Of a DNA stretch of 64,000 nucleotides, positions 12,579 through 24,130 are shown piece after piece. This DNA comes from Chamaecrista fasciculata. Its lineage: Eukaryota; Streptophyta; Magnoliopsida; Fabales; Fabaceae. The notes beneath the pieces were generated by a model. It saw nothing but the letters and a program-made list of their open reading frames with translations. It searched no databases and was not told the DNA's origin. Position numbers and translations under genes: made by a program. Within the stretch, counting starts at the first letter, position 1. Every line of letters starts with the position of its first letter. The stretch is taken from the NCBI GenBank assembly GCA_003254925.1, contig QANZ01045900.1, positions 39,059 to 103,058 on the forward strand, read 5' to 3'.

Positions 12579-12839
12579 TACTATACTACTCACTGGTTTC
12601 TTATGTCACAATCTAGAATCACTTTATACACTAACTTCATTCAATGATGGATTCATTGGCCAGTGTAGTTTTCCTTCAGATTTGAATGCTTTTCTTGTCA
12701 CTCTTCTCCTTGCTTTGAGTAACATCTTAGCATGAGATAGGACAAAACTTAGGTACTGCTCTTGTAAAATTACATGTGAAAATACTTTTTAAAACACCTG
12801 TGGAGCTGAACTGTACAAATATTGATGATTTTTTTTTAA

Positions 12840-13144
12840 GGCAAAAGCACTTTATAGTTCCAAACTTTGTTTATCTTAGCACTATCTTCATCTAATGAAT
12901 TAACGGTAAAACTACATGTGATTTATATCATTTAATGTTAAACTACCAGTAAAAAAAAACAAATTAAATCTTGACTCAAATTGAGAATCACGTAAATTTT
13001 GTTATTAATTCATTGGATTAAGTTAAGACAAATGATAAAATAGACCCAAATATGAAACTTTGAAGGAGAAATTGACAAGAAATAAATTTTAAAGATGAAA
13101 TTGAAAATTGATATAAAGTTTGAGGACTAAAAAGTACTTTTACC
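12840..13144. mobile_element. Foldback MITE (family D), about 305 bp
   Basis: Left end GGCAAAAGCACTTTATAGT is mirrored by the right end AAAAAGTACTTTTACC. The layout matches the 317-bp copy at 40471-40787. The flanks are poly-T, so the duplication cannot be read clearly. Confidence 0.6.
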
Positions 13145-14302
13145 TTTTTCTTTTAAAGGGAAATTGATCAGAAATGCTTGAAAAGGTTCCCCAACATTAG
13201 ATGAGTGGACAAACAAAAGTATCAAAATGTTGAATTTTTTTTTTCTGTGGAAAAAAAATGCTGAGATTAAAACTGTTCTTAAATACTCTTTTTGAGTGCG
13301 GACAAGTGAGAGTCCTTTTTCTGTAACACACATGATAGATGATAGTTGGTTCATAGTTCATACACTTAAAGATTAAAACTGTTGTCAGATGAGCTACAAG
13401 TTAAAGCAAAAAATTTTTGAATGCCTTCCATGTCATTCATGAAGTGCTGATAAGGATCCAAAGCATTTTTTGCAGTATTATAATATGAATAATTGGCCTA
13501 CGTACGTTACTCTGCTTAACTCTTAAGGAATGGAGGTGTCCTACAATCCTACTTGTATGTTGGCATGTGAAAGTGACAGACTGGCAGTTTCCTAGTTAAA
13601 GAAACCAAGTTTTTGCACATAATCGAAAGCAAGTTTGGCAATATATTAACACTAGTAATCTCTAGTCTGACTCCTATCCTATATAATATTTCTTTCTTTC
13701 TTTCTATTTTTTCCAGGTGCCCCACCATTCAATTTGCATACAAATCACATAGTCCAATTGCTTGAGTGAGTAGGATTAGCCTATTAGGATAAGGAAATGA
13801 CAGCCTTTCATTTGGATCAAATTCTAAGTGAACTAAAGAAAAGAAAATTAAAGGGGGTTTGCTTTATTCTTTATAGCTTCTGCATTTTTAAGGTTTGATT
13901 ACTGATACAATAAATAATGAGAAATTTGGATGTCTTTGGTTATGATGATAAGAATGAACTGAGTGTTACAACTTTTGCAAAAATCATCCACACCCACACT
14001 ATATACAATGGTGGATTTTGATACTGATTGGAATGAACATAAGGGTATCTTACAATTACAAAAGTTGTAATGCTAGAGAGCTCCACCACCACATCACACT
14101 TCATAAGACACCAATTGGAGTGAAAAGGGACGTGGTCCAGAGAGTACTGTCGCTTATTTTTGGCCTTTTGATATGATGATGACTCTGATATCAAATACTT
14201 CCCAAAGAAGCATAAGAAAAAGGGATATTAAAGAAATTGGAATCCAACTCTTTTTGCGTTTTACCTCACTCATCATCTGCTATAAAAAATACAAATAATA
14301 TT
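13145..14302. other. Intergenic, nothing recognised
   Basis: AT-rich DNA without a convincing coding region. Open frames at 13127-13354 and 13940-14194 (- strand) show no domain or exon signals. Confidence 0.4.
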
Positions 14303-14642
14303 GGTCAAAGTGCAAATTTAGTCCCATATATTTTGCTGAGTTTCCAATTTGGTCTTGTATCTTTTTTTGTTACACTTTTGGTCTCATATCTTTGCAAAAG
14401 GTCCCAATTTAGTCCCATATTATTTTTTATCTCATATCTTTTGGTTAAGTTGTATAATTGGTCTCATATCTTTGCAAAGTTAATCCTTTTGCAAAGATAT
14501 GGGATTACTTCTGCACCTGACCCAAAGATATAGACAATCCTATAATTAACTCAAAGATATGAGACCAAATCTGCAACAAAAAAATATATAGAACCAAATT
14601 GGAAATGAGCAAAAGATATGGGACCAAATTTTCATTTTGACC
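14303..14642. mobile_element. Mutator-like MITE, 340 bp
   Basis: Ends GGTCAAAGTGCAAATTTAGTC and (complement) GGTCAAAATGAAAATTTGGTC, flanked by the perfect 9-bp duplication AATAATATT (14294-14302 and 14643-14651). Arms carry repeated TCTCATATCTTTGCAAA blocks in opposite orientation. Confidence 0.8.
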
Positions 14643-14651
14643 AATAATATT

Positions 14652-15600
14652 TTACAATTATACCTCTCACGTGAACTATTCCAGTTCAACTCAATACATC
14701 TCTGTATCATATTATATGGACAAGTTATTTCTTCTTCTTTTTTAATCTTTTTCTCTGTACATGTCTACTCCAAGATAAAAGTAGGTATGGGTATCCCTAT
14801 TGTTTACTGTAGTCATGAGATTGCTGCAAAACTTTTTTTTTTATTGATGGATTGATCCCAAGAGAACATGTATTGTGGTGGCATTTGTCATCGCTGACAT
14901 TTCAATACTCCCCTACGAGTTCACACTGGCAAGTGACAATTCCACTGATAAAATATGACTTAAAAGGAGTTGAATTGACACAATTAATTTCGTGTATAAG
15001 GGTTCAGATCCTTACTCCGATCTATTGTAAAGAACGTCATGATCGAAGACTTAATAGAGGTTGACCACTTAGGTTGCTTCTTAGTTTATCTTTTTAATAA
15101 GTGAATAATGCCTTTTTCCAGGTCCAACTTAGAAACGAGAAGGGAATAAAATAACTGAACAAGAAACATGGGTTGGCATCAAGTTGGCCCAAAAGAAAAT
15201 AAAAATGAGTTGGTATCACATCGCGCCAAAAGTAAGGTAAAAAATGGAAGATAGATTGAAGTTGAAGGGCACTTGAAAAATATGTATTATATGAACAGTA
15301 GCACATGCTCATATCATATGGTATGGAGGTTCAAAGTGTGTTTTCTATTTGGGATTCCCTGCGAGTTTGATTTTGAAATTCCAATAAATTGAAGACCACG
15401 ATATTTGATATTTGATATCTGATACATATATATATATACAAGATAAAGGATTGAGTTGTGTAACTAATTTAAAATACTTGAACCACAAAAGCACAAAGGG
15501 ATTATTCATTATTGTACACCGTCCATGAGTAATGAGTTTCCACCTAATGTGACAGTCACAGATTCATCTATCTATCTATCTATCTATCTCAGGCTAGAAA

Positions 15601-15650
<50 letters not shown>

Positions 15651-16013
15651 ACTAGTACAACCCCCACTCTAATATTGTAATTTACGACTTTTAAGCATTT
15701 GAGAACCACCCATATTGAGATTATTGGAGATACAGACAATTCAGTAATTTTTAAAGTGTCAGCGTCAACTCCATTTTTAAAAAGCATCTTTTCTTGATGT
15801 TCAGATCCTCCGAATTTGACCTCTGAATTCTTCAATAATTCAAAAAGAGATGGGAATGAAACAAATCGTTTCACTTCACTCCTATTGAAAGAGAAATTCA
15901 GATAGATCAACTATGGAGGATCTAAATTTCCTTTGATTGATCGATCGATCGATCATACCGTATCATCGTAGATAAATAGGGTTAAGAAGCAGAAGTGGAA
16001 TTAATTAATTGAA
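14652..16013. other. Intergenic with microsatellites and a small MITE
   Basis: Contains an (ATCT)n run at about 15565-15589 and an (ATT)n run of about 16 units at 15600-15649. At about 15800-15935 lies a foldback related to the one at 2853: GATCCTCCGAATTT at the left, ATGGAGGATCTAAAT at the right, with GAAACAAATCGTTTCAC in the centre. GATC repeats follow at about 15940. Confidence 0.5.
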
Positions 16014-16871
16014 TTAATTGCAAACGAAGGTCTTAAACTTGCATTGTGGTGAAATTGCGTTGATCAGCATCTTCGCAGTTTGTTCCTGTTTGACCGGAGC
16101 TCCTTCCTTCTCGACCAACACGGCGGAGACGATTTTATCATAGTCGCCGCCACCGCCGGCGACATAAGCGACCAAAGCAGCCTGAACTGGACCAAGGCTA
16201 GGGTTATACGCAGCAGATTCCATGTAAAATCCTTTATAGATATTTCCATCAGAATCCATAAGAGCAACACCAGAAGGCGATCCACTATACGGAGAATGAG
16301 ATTTGTTCGCCGCCTCTAGTGCCGCATACTTCAATTTAGGCGAATCTAATAAATCTTCGTCTTCATCGTCGGAGAATGAGAAGGATAAGCCATTGTGACG
16401 AGGCTCCATAAGGAGAGGGACGTTATCGGGAAGAAGATCGTGAGGTCCGAAAGGTTGAGAGAGGAAGGAAGAAAGAGGGGTGAATTTAGGGTTAGGGTGG
16501 GAAGTGATGAGGAGATTGATGTTCTCAGCGTGGCGAAGTTCTTGGAGGAATTGACGGCAATGGCCGCAAGGAGGGGCGGAGACGGCGAGGAAATCGAGGT
16601 TGGATTCGGCATTGAGGAGGAGATTTGTGAGGAGGAATTGTTCGGCGTGAACGGAGTGGTGGAGAGGGAGGCCGGGGAATTCGAGGTTGACGCCGAGGTA
16701 GAGGCGGCCGGAGGAGGCTTTTCCGATGGCGGCGACGAAGTAGTTGGAGATGGGAGGGCGAGCTAGGGTTTGAGACGAGAGGACCAGGGATGTGAGGAGT
16801 TTTGGGAGAGGGAGGGAGGAAGATTGGGCTTCAGAGGCTTCGATCACGAATTTCGGATGAGGATGATCCAT
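16014..16871 (-). CDS. CDA1: Cytidine deaminase 1
   Basis: Hydrolytic deamination of cytidine and deoxycytidine to uridine forms in cytosolic pyrimidine salvage. A single open frame of 285 residues without introns starts at ATG 16871. The zinc and catalytic site is visible as HAEQ (His75, Glu77) and PCGHC (Cys102, Cys105). The second half (about 165-285) is the inactive partner domain of dimeric two-domain plant enzymes, with SPYSGSPSGVALMDSDG and the family-typical Y-NPSLGPVQAAL segment. An acidic linker (DDEDEDLLDSP, about 168-178) separates the domains. The length fits plant CDA (about 300). The GC-rich coding sequence contrasts with the AT-rich surroundings. Confidence 0.95.
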   Translation of the reverse strand: MDHPHPKFVIEASEAQSSSLPLPKLLTSLVLSSQTLARPPISNYFVAAIGKASSGRLYLGVNLEFPGLPLHHSVHAEQFLLTNLLLNAESNLDFLAVSAPPCGHCRQFLQELRHAENINLLITSHPNPKFTPLSSFLSQPFGPHDLLPDNVPLLMEPRHNGLSFSFSDDEDEDLLDSPKLKYAALEAANKSHSPYSGSPSGVALMDSDGNIYKGFYMESAAYNPSLGPVQAALVAYVAGGGGDYDKIVSAVLVEKEGAPVKQEQTAKMLINAISPQCKFKTFVCN

Positions 16872-17044
16872 TGTTGGATTGGATTGGGGATAGAATTGAG
16901 AATAATGGAGAGAGATTTGATTTGATTTGATTTCAGAGAGAGAATTAGGGAATTAGGGTTTCAGAGATGGAGCGATAAAGATGAAGAAGATGAAGAAGAT
17001 GAAGGAAGAAAGAGGGGGGAGGGAAGAAGGTCTCAACCCAGTTC

Positions 17045-17052
17045 TATATATA
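17045..17052 (-). promoter_or_regulatory. Likely TATA box of the cytidine deaminase gene
   Basis: TATATATA about 175 bp upstream of the start codon. The stretch between (16872-17040) is a purine-rich 5' leader on the + strand, that is CT-rich in the gene's direction. Inference from position and motif only. Confidence 0.45.
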
Positions 17053-17097
17053 GAGAGAAGAGATGGAAAGAAGGGGGTGGTCTTCTATGTCACTCCA

Positions 17098-17755
17098 CTT
17101 TTTTTTCTCTTTACTCATTTTGGTACTCAAATTTCTACATTTATTTTGTTTTGATTCTCAAAATGTAATTTATATAGTTTCTATCATTTTTTTTATTAAA
17201 TTATTGGTATCTCTCGCTTATTCGTGTAATGGTCTAAACGAAGACTAATCACACTCGGATCTCAGTAGCGAAAGAGTTAAAATTCTCCCAACAATGTCCA
17301 TTCCAGAGATCGAACATGGGTCACTCTCACTTAGGGTATAGCTCGCCAACCACTACACCACACACTTGTTAGTTTTTCTATCATTATTTTTAACTTGGAC
17401 AGTTGAAAAAGATAATTTATCTGTTTCATATGTATTATATAATAAGTGAATTGTTAGAGAAAGAAATTTATTTTTACTATTTAAAAGAAAAATTAACAAT
17501 AAATTTATTTCTAATTTGTGAATAAGAAGAAATATTTTTTTCTTTTTCTCTGGTCAATTCACTTATCATGACACATATAATTGAAAAATAATCTATCTCA
17601 GCTATTTAAGTTATAAACTGATAGTAGAAATTACACAAAATCATATTTTGGCATCAAAACGGAACAAATATGAAAATTTAAAGACTAAAATAAAAGAAAA
17701 AATAGTTGTAAGATCAAAATGAAACTAATCCTATGATTTGAGGATCAAAATAGTT
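17098..17755. mobile_element. Family B-like foldback MITE interrupted by a SINE
   Basis: The left arm (CATTTTGGTACTCAAATTTC...TTTTGATTCTCAAA) pairs with the right arm (TTTGAGGATCAAAATAG, AGATCAAAATGAAACT). The centre carries the same TAATAAGTGAATT...GAGAAAGAAATTTATTT block seen in the element at 5581. It is split at 17189-17369 by a SINE with its own duplication. Confidence 0.55.
17189..17369 (-). mobile_element. tRNA-derived SINE
   Basis: On the minus strand the element starts near GTGTGTGGTGTAGTGGTTGG (box A-like) and has box B GTTCGATCTC about 45 nt later. It ends in a T-rich/A-rich tail on the left. It is flanked by TAGTTTCTATCATT (17175-17188) and TAGTTTTTCTATCATT (17370-17385), a near-perfect duplication of the host MITE sequence. 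Confidence 0.7.
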
Positions 17756-17999
17756 TTTTTATATATATATTTAATTATTTGTTGCCAACGAAATGGGAAG
17801 GGGAACACTCATTTCAACAACATACCTCTACTCTTTTCTTTTTTTAATAAGCTATATCGTGTACCATACATCTTTATTATATTATCTTCATATTTACATT
17901 TATGCTTTAGAATTAATATGAAAACATAATATTTCTAAAGTATAACTATTTTGTAGTATTATGGTTTGTAGCTTTTTATTAAAATTTTTATCATTTTTA

Positions 18000-18870
18000 T
18001 ATTTCGGCCAAACTATAATCTTGGTCTCTTATATTTATGATAGATTGTGATCCAAATTTTTTATTAATTTTTCTTTTCTAATTTTGATCCTTTAAATTTT
18101 TTAAAAGTTTTACTCATTAATTTAAACAATTGATTGTTGTTGTATTTCTTCCGTTTCAAATTTAAATACAACAACTCTCAAATTAGATGATGCTTTTGAT
18201 AAGTCATTTCTTAACCTAGTTGATGTCATCAACAATAACGTAAAATTGAGCTCCAAAAGTGGATCGCTCATTGGTGAAGTCGGTCATATCTCTCTTGTTT
18301 TATGTCCGATTGCGACGAGTTTGAAGCTACAAGTTACTCTTGACAAGTTATTTTCTACCTAATTGGGATCATTAACAAATGAGATCAAATCAAACTCGAA
18401 AATGGTTCTAGAACAAAAAGTTGAAAATTATAGAAAATCACTTTTATACCCAATTTGACCTCATTTGTTGATGGTCTCAATTGGACAAAAAAAAAAAGAC
18501 TTGTTTTGAGTAACTTGTAGCTCTGAATTCGCAGCAATCGAACTTGAAATGAGATAGATATAACCAACTTTGTTCGTTAGACTATGAAACGAGTGTCTTA
18601 TTTTCGGAGCTCAATTTGACCATATTTATTGACGGTTTCAATTGGACAAAAAAAAAAGACTCGTAAAAATTAATATGCAAGTCATGACTTCTCACTTTCG
18701 AACTTGAAAAAAAAATATATGATTATGTTCAGTCATTGGAAGTAATTAAGGAGGAAAACTTTTGAGAAACTTGGATAACGAAAAATTGCAACATAAATGA
18801 TGAAGATCTGTATTGCAAGTTCGCAACTTAACCTAAAGTTAAGAAATAAAAACTGCACTTGGGCCTTACA
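18000..18870. mobile_element. Degenerate family A-like foldback
   Basis: Contains the family A core repeats (AATTGGACAAAAAAAAAAGACT, GTAACTTGTAGCTCTGAATTCG, CTCAATTTGACC) in both orientations, starting with GGCCAAACTATAATCTTGGTC. Boundaries are not sharp and no duplication was found. Confidence 0.45.
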
Positions 18871-18957
18871 TTTTTTTTTTATCATTTTTGGGTAATATTT
18901 TTGCATCTCATTTTTAGTACAAAAAATTAGTATCAATAAATAATGGTATTTTTGCCA

Positions 18958-19158
18958 ACAAAGGTTGGCTTAGTTGGTAAAGAGTTGACTCAACCTATAA
19001 GGTTGTGAGTTCGATTCCTGCTGCTGATGTGATGGCCTTGTTGATAAGTGATTTGTAAGTATCTCTGTAAACGTTCATAAAGCATGAAGGCCTGCTCTGG
19101 CCTTGATAAGCCCCTGAGGCCTAACTCACTTAAACCTTTTGTAACAAAAAAATAAATA
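18958..19158 (+). mobile_element. tRNA-derived SINE
   Basis: Box A-like TTGGCTTAGTTGGTAAAG, box B GTGAGTTCGATTCCTGC, then a body of about 130 bp and an A-rich tail (TTGTAACAAAAAAATAAATA). The sequence differs from the other two SINEs in the window. It is not a tRNA gene, because no acceptor stem closes. Confidence 0.65.
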
Positions 19159-19508
19159 AATACTGATTTTTTTTTGTCTATTTTAGCTTATGTGGTTTAT
19201 CCTAACTAATTTAGATTTAATTTATACTGTGCACCTAATTATAATAGGAGAATCTCCATAAACATAATTATTTTTACATAATCTTAAACTTAATATATTA
19301 TTTAAATGATATTGAGCCGCTTACGGCTTACCTCTCATCATACTAGTGCTAGTTCAATAAATAATGTTTATATGATTTTTTTTCTCCCAAAAGTTCATCA
19401 CAAAAATAAAATAAACACGAGGAAAAAAATATGAAGAAGAAACACAAGGGAATAAAAAAAAGCAAAACAAAGAATAAAGTAACAAATGTGAATTAGCTCA
19501 GATATATA
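19159..19508. other. AT-rich intergenic
   Basis: No coding region recognised. Includes an isolated CGCTTACGGCTTACC stretch near 19320 and poly-A runs. Confidence 0.35.
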
Positions 19509-19640
19509 TCTTATATTATATGGTTTTATTGAAATTCATTCTTTTTAAGCCAAAACCTCATTTAGATCCACAATGTTTACTATCAATTTCATTTAGATCC
19601 TTAATATTTATGTGCCCGGTAAGGCACGCAAAGCCCCTAA
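19509..19640 (+). mobile_element. Short Helitron-like element
   Basis: Begins A|TCTTATATTATATGG and ends with the hairpin GTGCCCGGTAAGGCAC followed by GCAAAGCCC and CTAA|T, the expected hairpin-CTRR ending of Helitrons inserted between A and T. About 132 bp, non-coding. Shares both ends with copies at 24131, 24311, 47607 and 48140. Confidence 0.6.
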
Positions 19641-20174
19641 TATATATATATATATATATATATTGGCCTGCATTAGCTCACAAATATTGAATTAATTAAC
19701 TTGTCCAAATCCAAAATACTTTGTAAAGAGGGTGAATACCAAATATGCACATTTTCGGAGCAACTGTCTTTGCTAGTTGATTTGCTACAAGGTTTTATCT
19801 TCTTGTTGATAGAATGAAACTATAATAGACAACATCATCAATTATGGATCAACATTGAATTTAACTATTTAATAAAGAACTATCTAGTGATTTGTGATTT
19901 TTTGATAAAAGAAGGTCCAAATAATTAGACGTTATAAATGTATAAATTGATTGAAAGTTTGTTTTATTGTAACAAAAAAATGATCGATGCCAATATATCG
20001 TGTTGTCATCGTTTAATTTGTGTAGTTTACTTTACATTATACATTGGCTCTTGAACTCGTGTAAATGGTGAGGAATCTTCCCTTGCGAGATTAAATATTT
20101 AAATTTTTAATAGCTCTTCGTGTACTGTATTTGACCTTACACCATAATTTCATAATTAATATTTGGGTGTATAT
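19641..20174. other. AT-rich intergenic
   Basis: Starts with a TA dinucleotide run at the Helitron insertion point. No further feature recognised. Confidence 0.35.
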
Positions 20175-20575
20175 CTCTCAGTAAAAAAAAATACATATTT
20201 CATCCTCAAATTTTATATTAATTTTTTAATTTGGTCTTAAATTTATTTATTGTCAATTTTGTCTTAAATATTTTACTTTTTAATTGATTTTATCTTTTTT
20301 TTCTTACTTCATCCGATGAATTAATAGCAGACTTCATATAACTAATGACATATGATATAAAATTATAAAATTGTTAAAAAAAATTAAATCTTAATTTAAA
20401 TTAAAAATCACAATAGAATTTGTTATTAATTTATTGGATACAATTAGACAAATGATTAAATCGACTAAAACGTAAAGCTTTGGGGATGAGATTGACAATA
20501 AACAAATTTTAAGCATGAAATTTAAAATTAATGTAAAATTAGGGACGAAAAATGTGTTTTTGTCAATAAAAAATA
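20175..20575. mobile_element. Foldback MITE (family D-like)
   Basis: The left arm (AAAAATACATATTTCATCCTC, AATTTGGTC) pairs with the right (AGGGACGAAAAATGTGTTTTT), and the centre has the ATTTTTGTTATTAATTCATTGGAT-type block of the 12840 and 40471 copies. Boundaries approximate. Confidence 0.5.
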
Positions 20576-20789
20576 TTAGTATTATATACTAAAACTAATA
20601 ATAATATTAACGCGTGTAAATGTAATTTTAGTATATGTAAATTCTAATAATACACTTGATCCTTCTTCGTGGTGTAGAAATGGAGAAATTAAACTATAAT
20701 TAATCTAATTATAATGTATTGAGTAAGTAGTTGATTAATTCTTAAAATATGACTCCTTACTTATGTTTACTATCATAAAAACTGAAAAG

Positions 20790-21128
20790 ACAAAAATATT
20801 TTTGGTACCTCTAAAATATAGAATAATTTTTAGTTATATCCTTAAAGTTTTTTTTTTGGGATCAATCGTATCCCAAAGTATGAGATTATTTTCAATTGTA
20901 CTCTAAAAATCTATTTTTTCAATTATACCCCTAACATTTTCTTTTTGGTGTTAAATGTATTTCTAATTTTTTTTGTCAATTGTATCATCAAAATTGGAGG
21001 TACAATTAATAAAAAAAAATTTGAGGGCACATCTGATATTTTAAAGATACAATTAATTTAAAAATAACTTTAAAGATATAACTAAAAATAATTCTATACT
21101 TTAATGGTACCTAAAATTACTTTTGCAA
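20790..21128. mobile_element. Foldback MITE with GGTACC ends
   Basis: The left arm (CAAAAATATTTTTGGTACCTC, AATATAGAATAATTTTTAG) is mirrored at the right (AAATAATTCTATACTTTAATG, GGTACCTAAAATTACTTTTG). A fold centre lies near 20960. No coding region. Confidence 0.55.
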
Positions 21129-21257
21129 AACTTTAGTTATATATATATATATATATATTTAACACCTTAGTTCCAAACTTGTGCTATTTGATGCTCTTTT
21201 GATTCTGCAAAAGTCAGAACAGAAGGCGCAGTCATTTCCACGTCCTTTACCCACTGA

Positions 21258-22697
21258 GGGTGTGTTTGGGTGAGCATTATAAAGTCATTATAATCCCATT
21301 ACAATTTCATTATCCCTATTTTCATTACATAACTTAAGCTACAGTGCTATTTGGGTGTTTGTTTTTCAATTATAAAGTCATTACAAAAATTACACTTCAT
21401 TACAAACTCATTTCATTACATATTTCATACCCAATTACTAACATACCCCTACTCAAATACCTATAATTACCTATACTCTAATACAAATATAAAAAAACTA
21501 TTTAGCAAAATAGTAATTTTCAATACCCTCATTTATTACACTTACAACTTTCTCTCTCCACTCATCATTTTTTTCTTTTTTCTTCCTCTTTTTCTTATTC
21601 ACCCTCTCTCTCTCACATATATATTTTATAATTATAATATATATATATATATATTATCAACACCACACACTCATATATATATATATATATATTTTATAAT
21701 TATAATATATATTTATATATACATTTCGGCCAAAATAAAATATTTTAACATATATATAATGTGTATATATATTATAATAATATAATGAATTCAATGTGTA
21801 TATGATTATTTATATTATAATAATATAAATAATCATATTATATTATACTATATATAATTTATAATTTATATTAATTTAAAATAAATTAATTCAACTCATG
21901 TTATTTACATTTTAGTCCATGATATAAAATATATAATTCAGACGCCAAAAATATACATTTTGGTCTCTCCTCCAGTATATATATGGGTATACGAGAGAGG
22001 CGGATAGTGGAAGAAGAGTGGATGGTGCGATGTGCTCATGCGTGAAGATCAATGGTCATATTATTACCCGCAAAAAGACAAACCGTTTTGATTAATATAT
22101 AATTTTTGGTCCCACATTTTTTTCGTGGATAACATTTTGGTCCTTCAATTTATTTTTTGGAGGAAAGTTTGCAATATAGAAACCCAATCGTTGATGAATG
22201 CAATTTTTTACGGGTCAAGAGATATATTTCACTTTCGTAAGGACCGATTCGTTCAATTTATATAAAATCATAGACCAAATGGTAGGTTTTTAAAAATTTT
22301 CATGTTATTTACATTTTGGTCCTTTCATTTCATTACATAATACTACTCCAACCTTCATTACAAATATTCACATCTAGCACAAATTCCGAGACAATTTCAT
22401 TACCATTTCATTTCATAACCACCACAAAAGTCAAAATATTATTTTTTTTATTTCTATCTATTTCCATTATCAATTATCAATTATACCCCTATACAATTTA
22501 AAAAAACCCATATATTTATTTCAACCAACCACAATCATTACATACCCTTTTTCATAATTTCACATCCTATTTTTTTCATTACATCTCAAATTAATCCAAA
22601 CACCATTTTCATTACATTTTCATTACATAATTTTCTCATTACCATTTCATTACATAAAATCATCATTTCATTACCTACTTCTAATCCAAACACACCC
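21258..22697. mobile_element. Harbinger-like non-autonomous element, about 1.44 kb
   Basis: Ends GGGTGTGTTTGGGT and (complement) GGGTGTGTTTGGATT, flanked by TGA on the left and TTA on the right, an imperfect version of the TTA/TAA target of PIF/Harbinger. Subterminal regions are filled with CATTACATTTCATT-type repeats in inverse orientation. The interior includes two copies of a TTTTATAATTATAATATATAT block (about 21624 and 21692) and an unrelated insert-like piece at about 21940-22310. The 144-codon open frame at 21351 is low-complexity. Confidence 0.6.
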
Positions 22698-22798
22698 TTA
22701 GTAGAGCAGCAAGCACGCATGGACGAAAGTAATTGCAATCAGCAAACATTATTTGTATATATATATATAGAAAAGTAAACTAACAATTTCATCCATAA

Positions 22799-23892
22799 CG
22801 GTGTGTTTGGATTGGGGAGATTGGGGGAGAAGGAGAGAGGAGGGGGAGAATAGAAAACTCTTTTGGGGAGAGAGATAATGAAGGGAGAGAGGAGGGAGGA
22901 TGATGAAGGATTTAAATTGTAGCTTAAATTTGAAACAGAAGATTTTAGAACTCTACCCTTTTTTTTTTAATAATTTTTAATTTAAATATTCATTATGGTC
23001 TTCAAATTATGAGGTTAGTTTTGTTTTGGTCCTCTAGTTATTTTTTGTTCTGTTTTGATTCTCAAACTATCTTTTGTATTATTTTGGTCCTCAAACTATT
23101 TTTTATTTTATTTTGGTCCTCAAACTATTTCTTTTTCCATTTTGGTCGTAAAAATACGGCTCGGGTTAGCCCGGTCGAAAAAATTAAGCTCGGCCCGGTT
23201 AGGCCAAAAAAATACGGCTCGCCTCGGGCTGGCCCGGTCGAAAAAATTAAGCTCGACCCGATCAGGTCGAAAAAATACGGCTTGGGCCGGCCCGGTTGAA
23301 AAAATTCAACTTGGGTCGACTCGGTCAAAAAAATTTTAGCTTGGGCCGGTCCAGTCGAAAAAATTCAGCTTAGGCCTGCCCGGTCAAAGAAATTCGGCTC
23401 AAGCTGTCGCGGTTGAAAAAATTGGGCTCGGGTCGGCCTGGTCGAAAAATTGGGCTCGGCTCGGCCCGGTCGAAAATTTGGGCTCGGCCCCGCCAGGTCG
23501 AAAAAATACAGTTTGGCCTTGCCTGGTCGCAAAAATTCGGCTCTCCCCGGCCCAATTGAAAAAAATCGGCTCGGCCCGGCCCGATCGTAAAAGTTAGGCT
23601 CGGTTAGAAAAAATTAACATTTCTATTAATTTATTTATGTTAATTAAATAATTAATCTGATATTGCTTAATCTTTATATTAAAAAAAGTCAGATTTTTTT
23701 AATTTTCTAAACAATATTAAAAGGGGGTAAAATAGTAAATTGACACTAATGTCAAAACTTAATCTTTCAATATCCTTTACTTCATATTTTTTATAATCCA
23801 AACAAGGGGGAGAGATTGAGAGGATTAATCTCCCCTCCTCTCCCCCTCCAATCTCCTCCCTCCCCTCCCCCTCCTTAAATCCAAAAAAACCC
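22799..23892. mobile_element. Harbinger-like element carrying a GC-rich minisatellite
   Basis: Ends CGGTGTGTTTGGATT and (complement) GGGTTTTTTTGGATTT, flanked by TAA on both sides (22796-22798 and 23893-23895). Subterminal regions are purine-rich on the left (GGAGAGAGGAGGGGGAG) and pyrimidine-rich on the right (CTCCCCTCCCCCTCC). The interior begins with TTTTGGTCCTCAAACTA repeats and then the minisatellite at 23150-23605. Confidence 0.65.
23150..23605. repeat. GC-rich minisatellite, about 29-30 bp unit, about 15-16 copies
   Basis: Degenerate unit of the form GGCTCGGCCCGGTCGAAAAAATT, with the spacer between GGCC blocks varying. It is the most GC-rich stretch in its neighbourhood and is rich in CG dinucleotides. 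The open frames across it on both strands (about 61-96 codons) are repeat artefacts, since the unit has few stops. Confidence 0.75.
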
Positions 23893-23895
23893 TAA

Positions 23896-24130
23896 AAGTT
23901 TACCAAACTTATCAGTCATTAAAATATTGAAATGTATAATTTAATTTCTAAAAATATAAAAGAATATATTAATTAGTCTTTTTTATGGATTGAATAATAT
24001 ACCTCTTTAATCTTTCAGAGACTAAAAAGTATACCCTTTAATCTTTCAGAAATTAAATGTATATTTTAATCTTTTAAAGATTGAGTTGTTAGCTTAATGA
24101 TCTTTCAAAGATCAAATTATTAGTTTATTA
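23896..24130. repeat. Degenerate inverted-arm repeat
   Basis: Blocks such as ACCTCTTTAATCTTTCAGAGACTAAAAAGTATACC repeat two or three times here. They resemble the MITE at 40233-40410. No clear ends. Confidence 0.4.

Noticed and set aside
16395-16766. Plus-strand 123-codon frame
   Set aside because: Antisense shadow of the cytidine deaminase coding sequence in GC-richer DNA.
18958-19040. tRNA gene
   Set aside because: tRNA-like promoter boxes only; a SINE body and A-rich tail follow.
21351-21785. 144-codon open frame
   Set aside because: Very low complexity (Tyr/Ile-rich from TA repeats) inside a Harbinger-like element; no domain.
23009-23555. Several 60-96-codon frames on both strands
   Set aside because: They arise from the GC-rich minisatellite, whose unit lacks stops in several frames.
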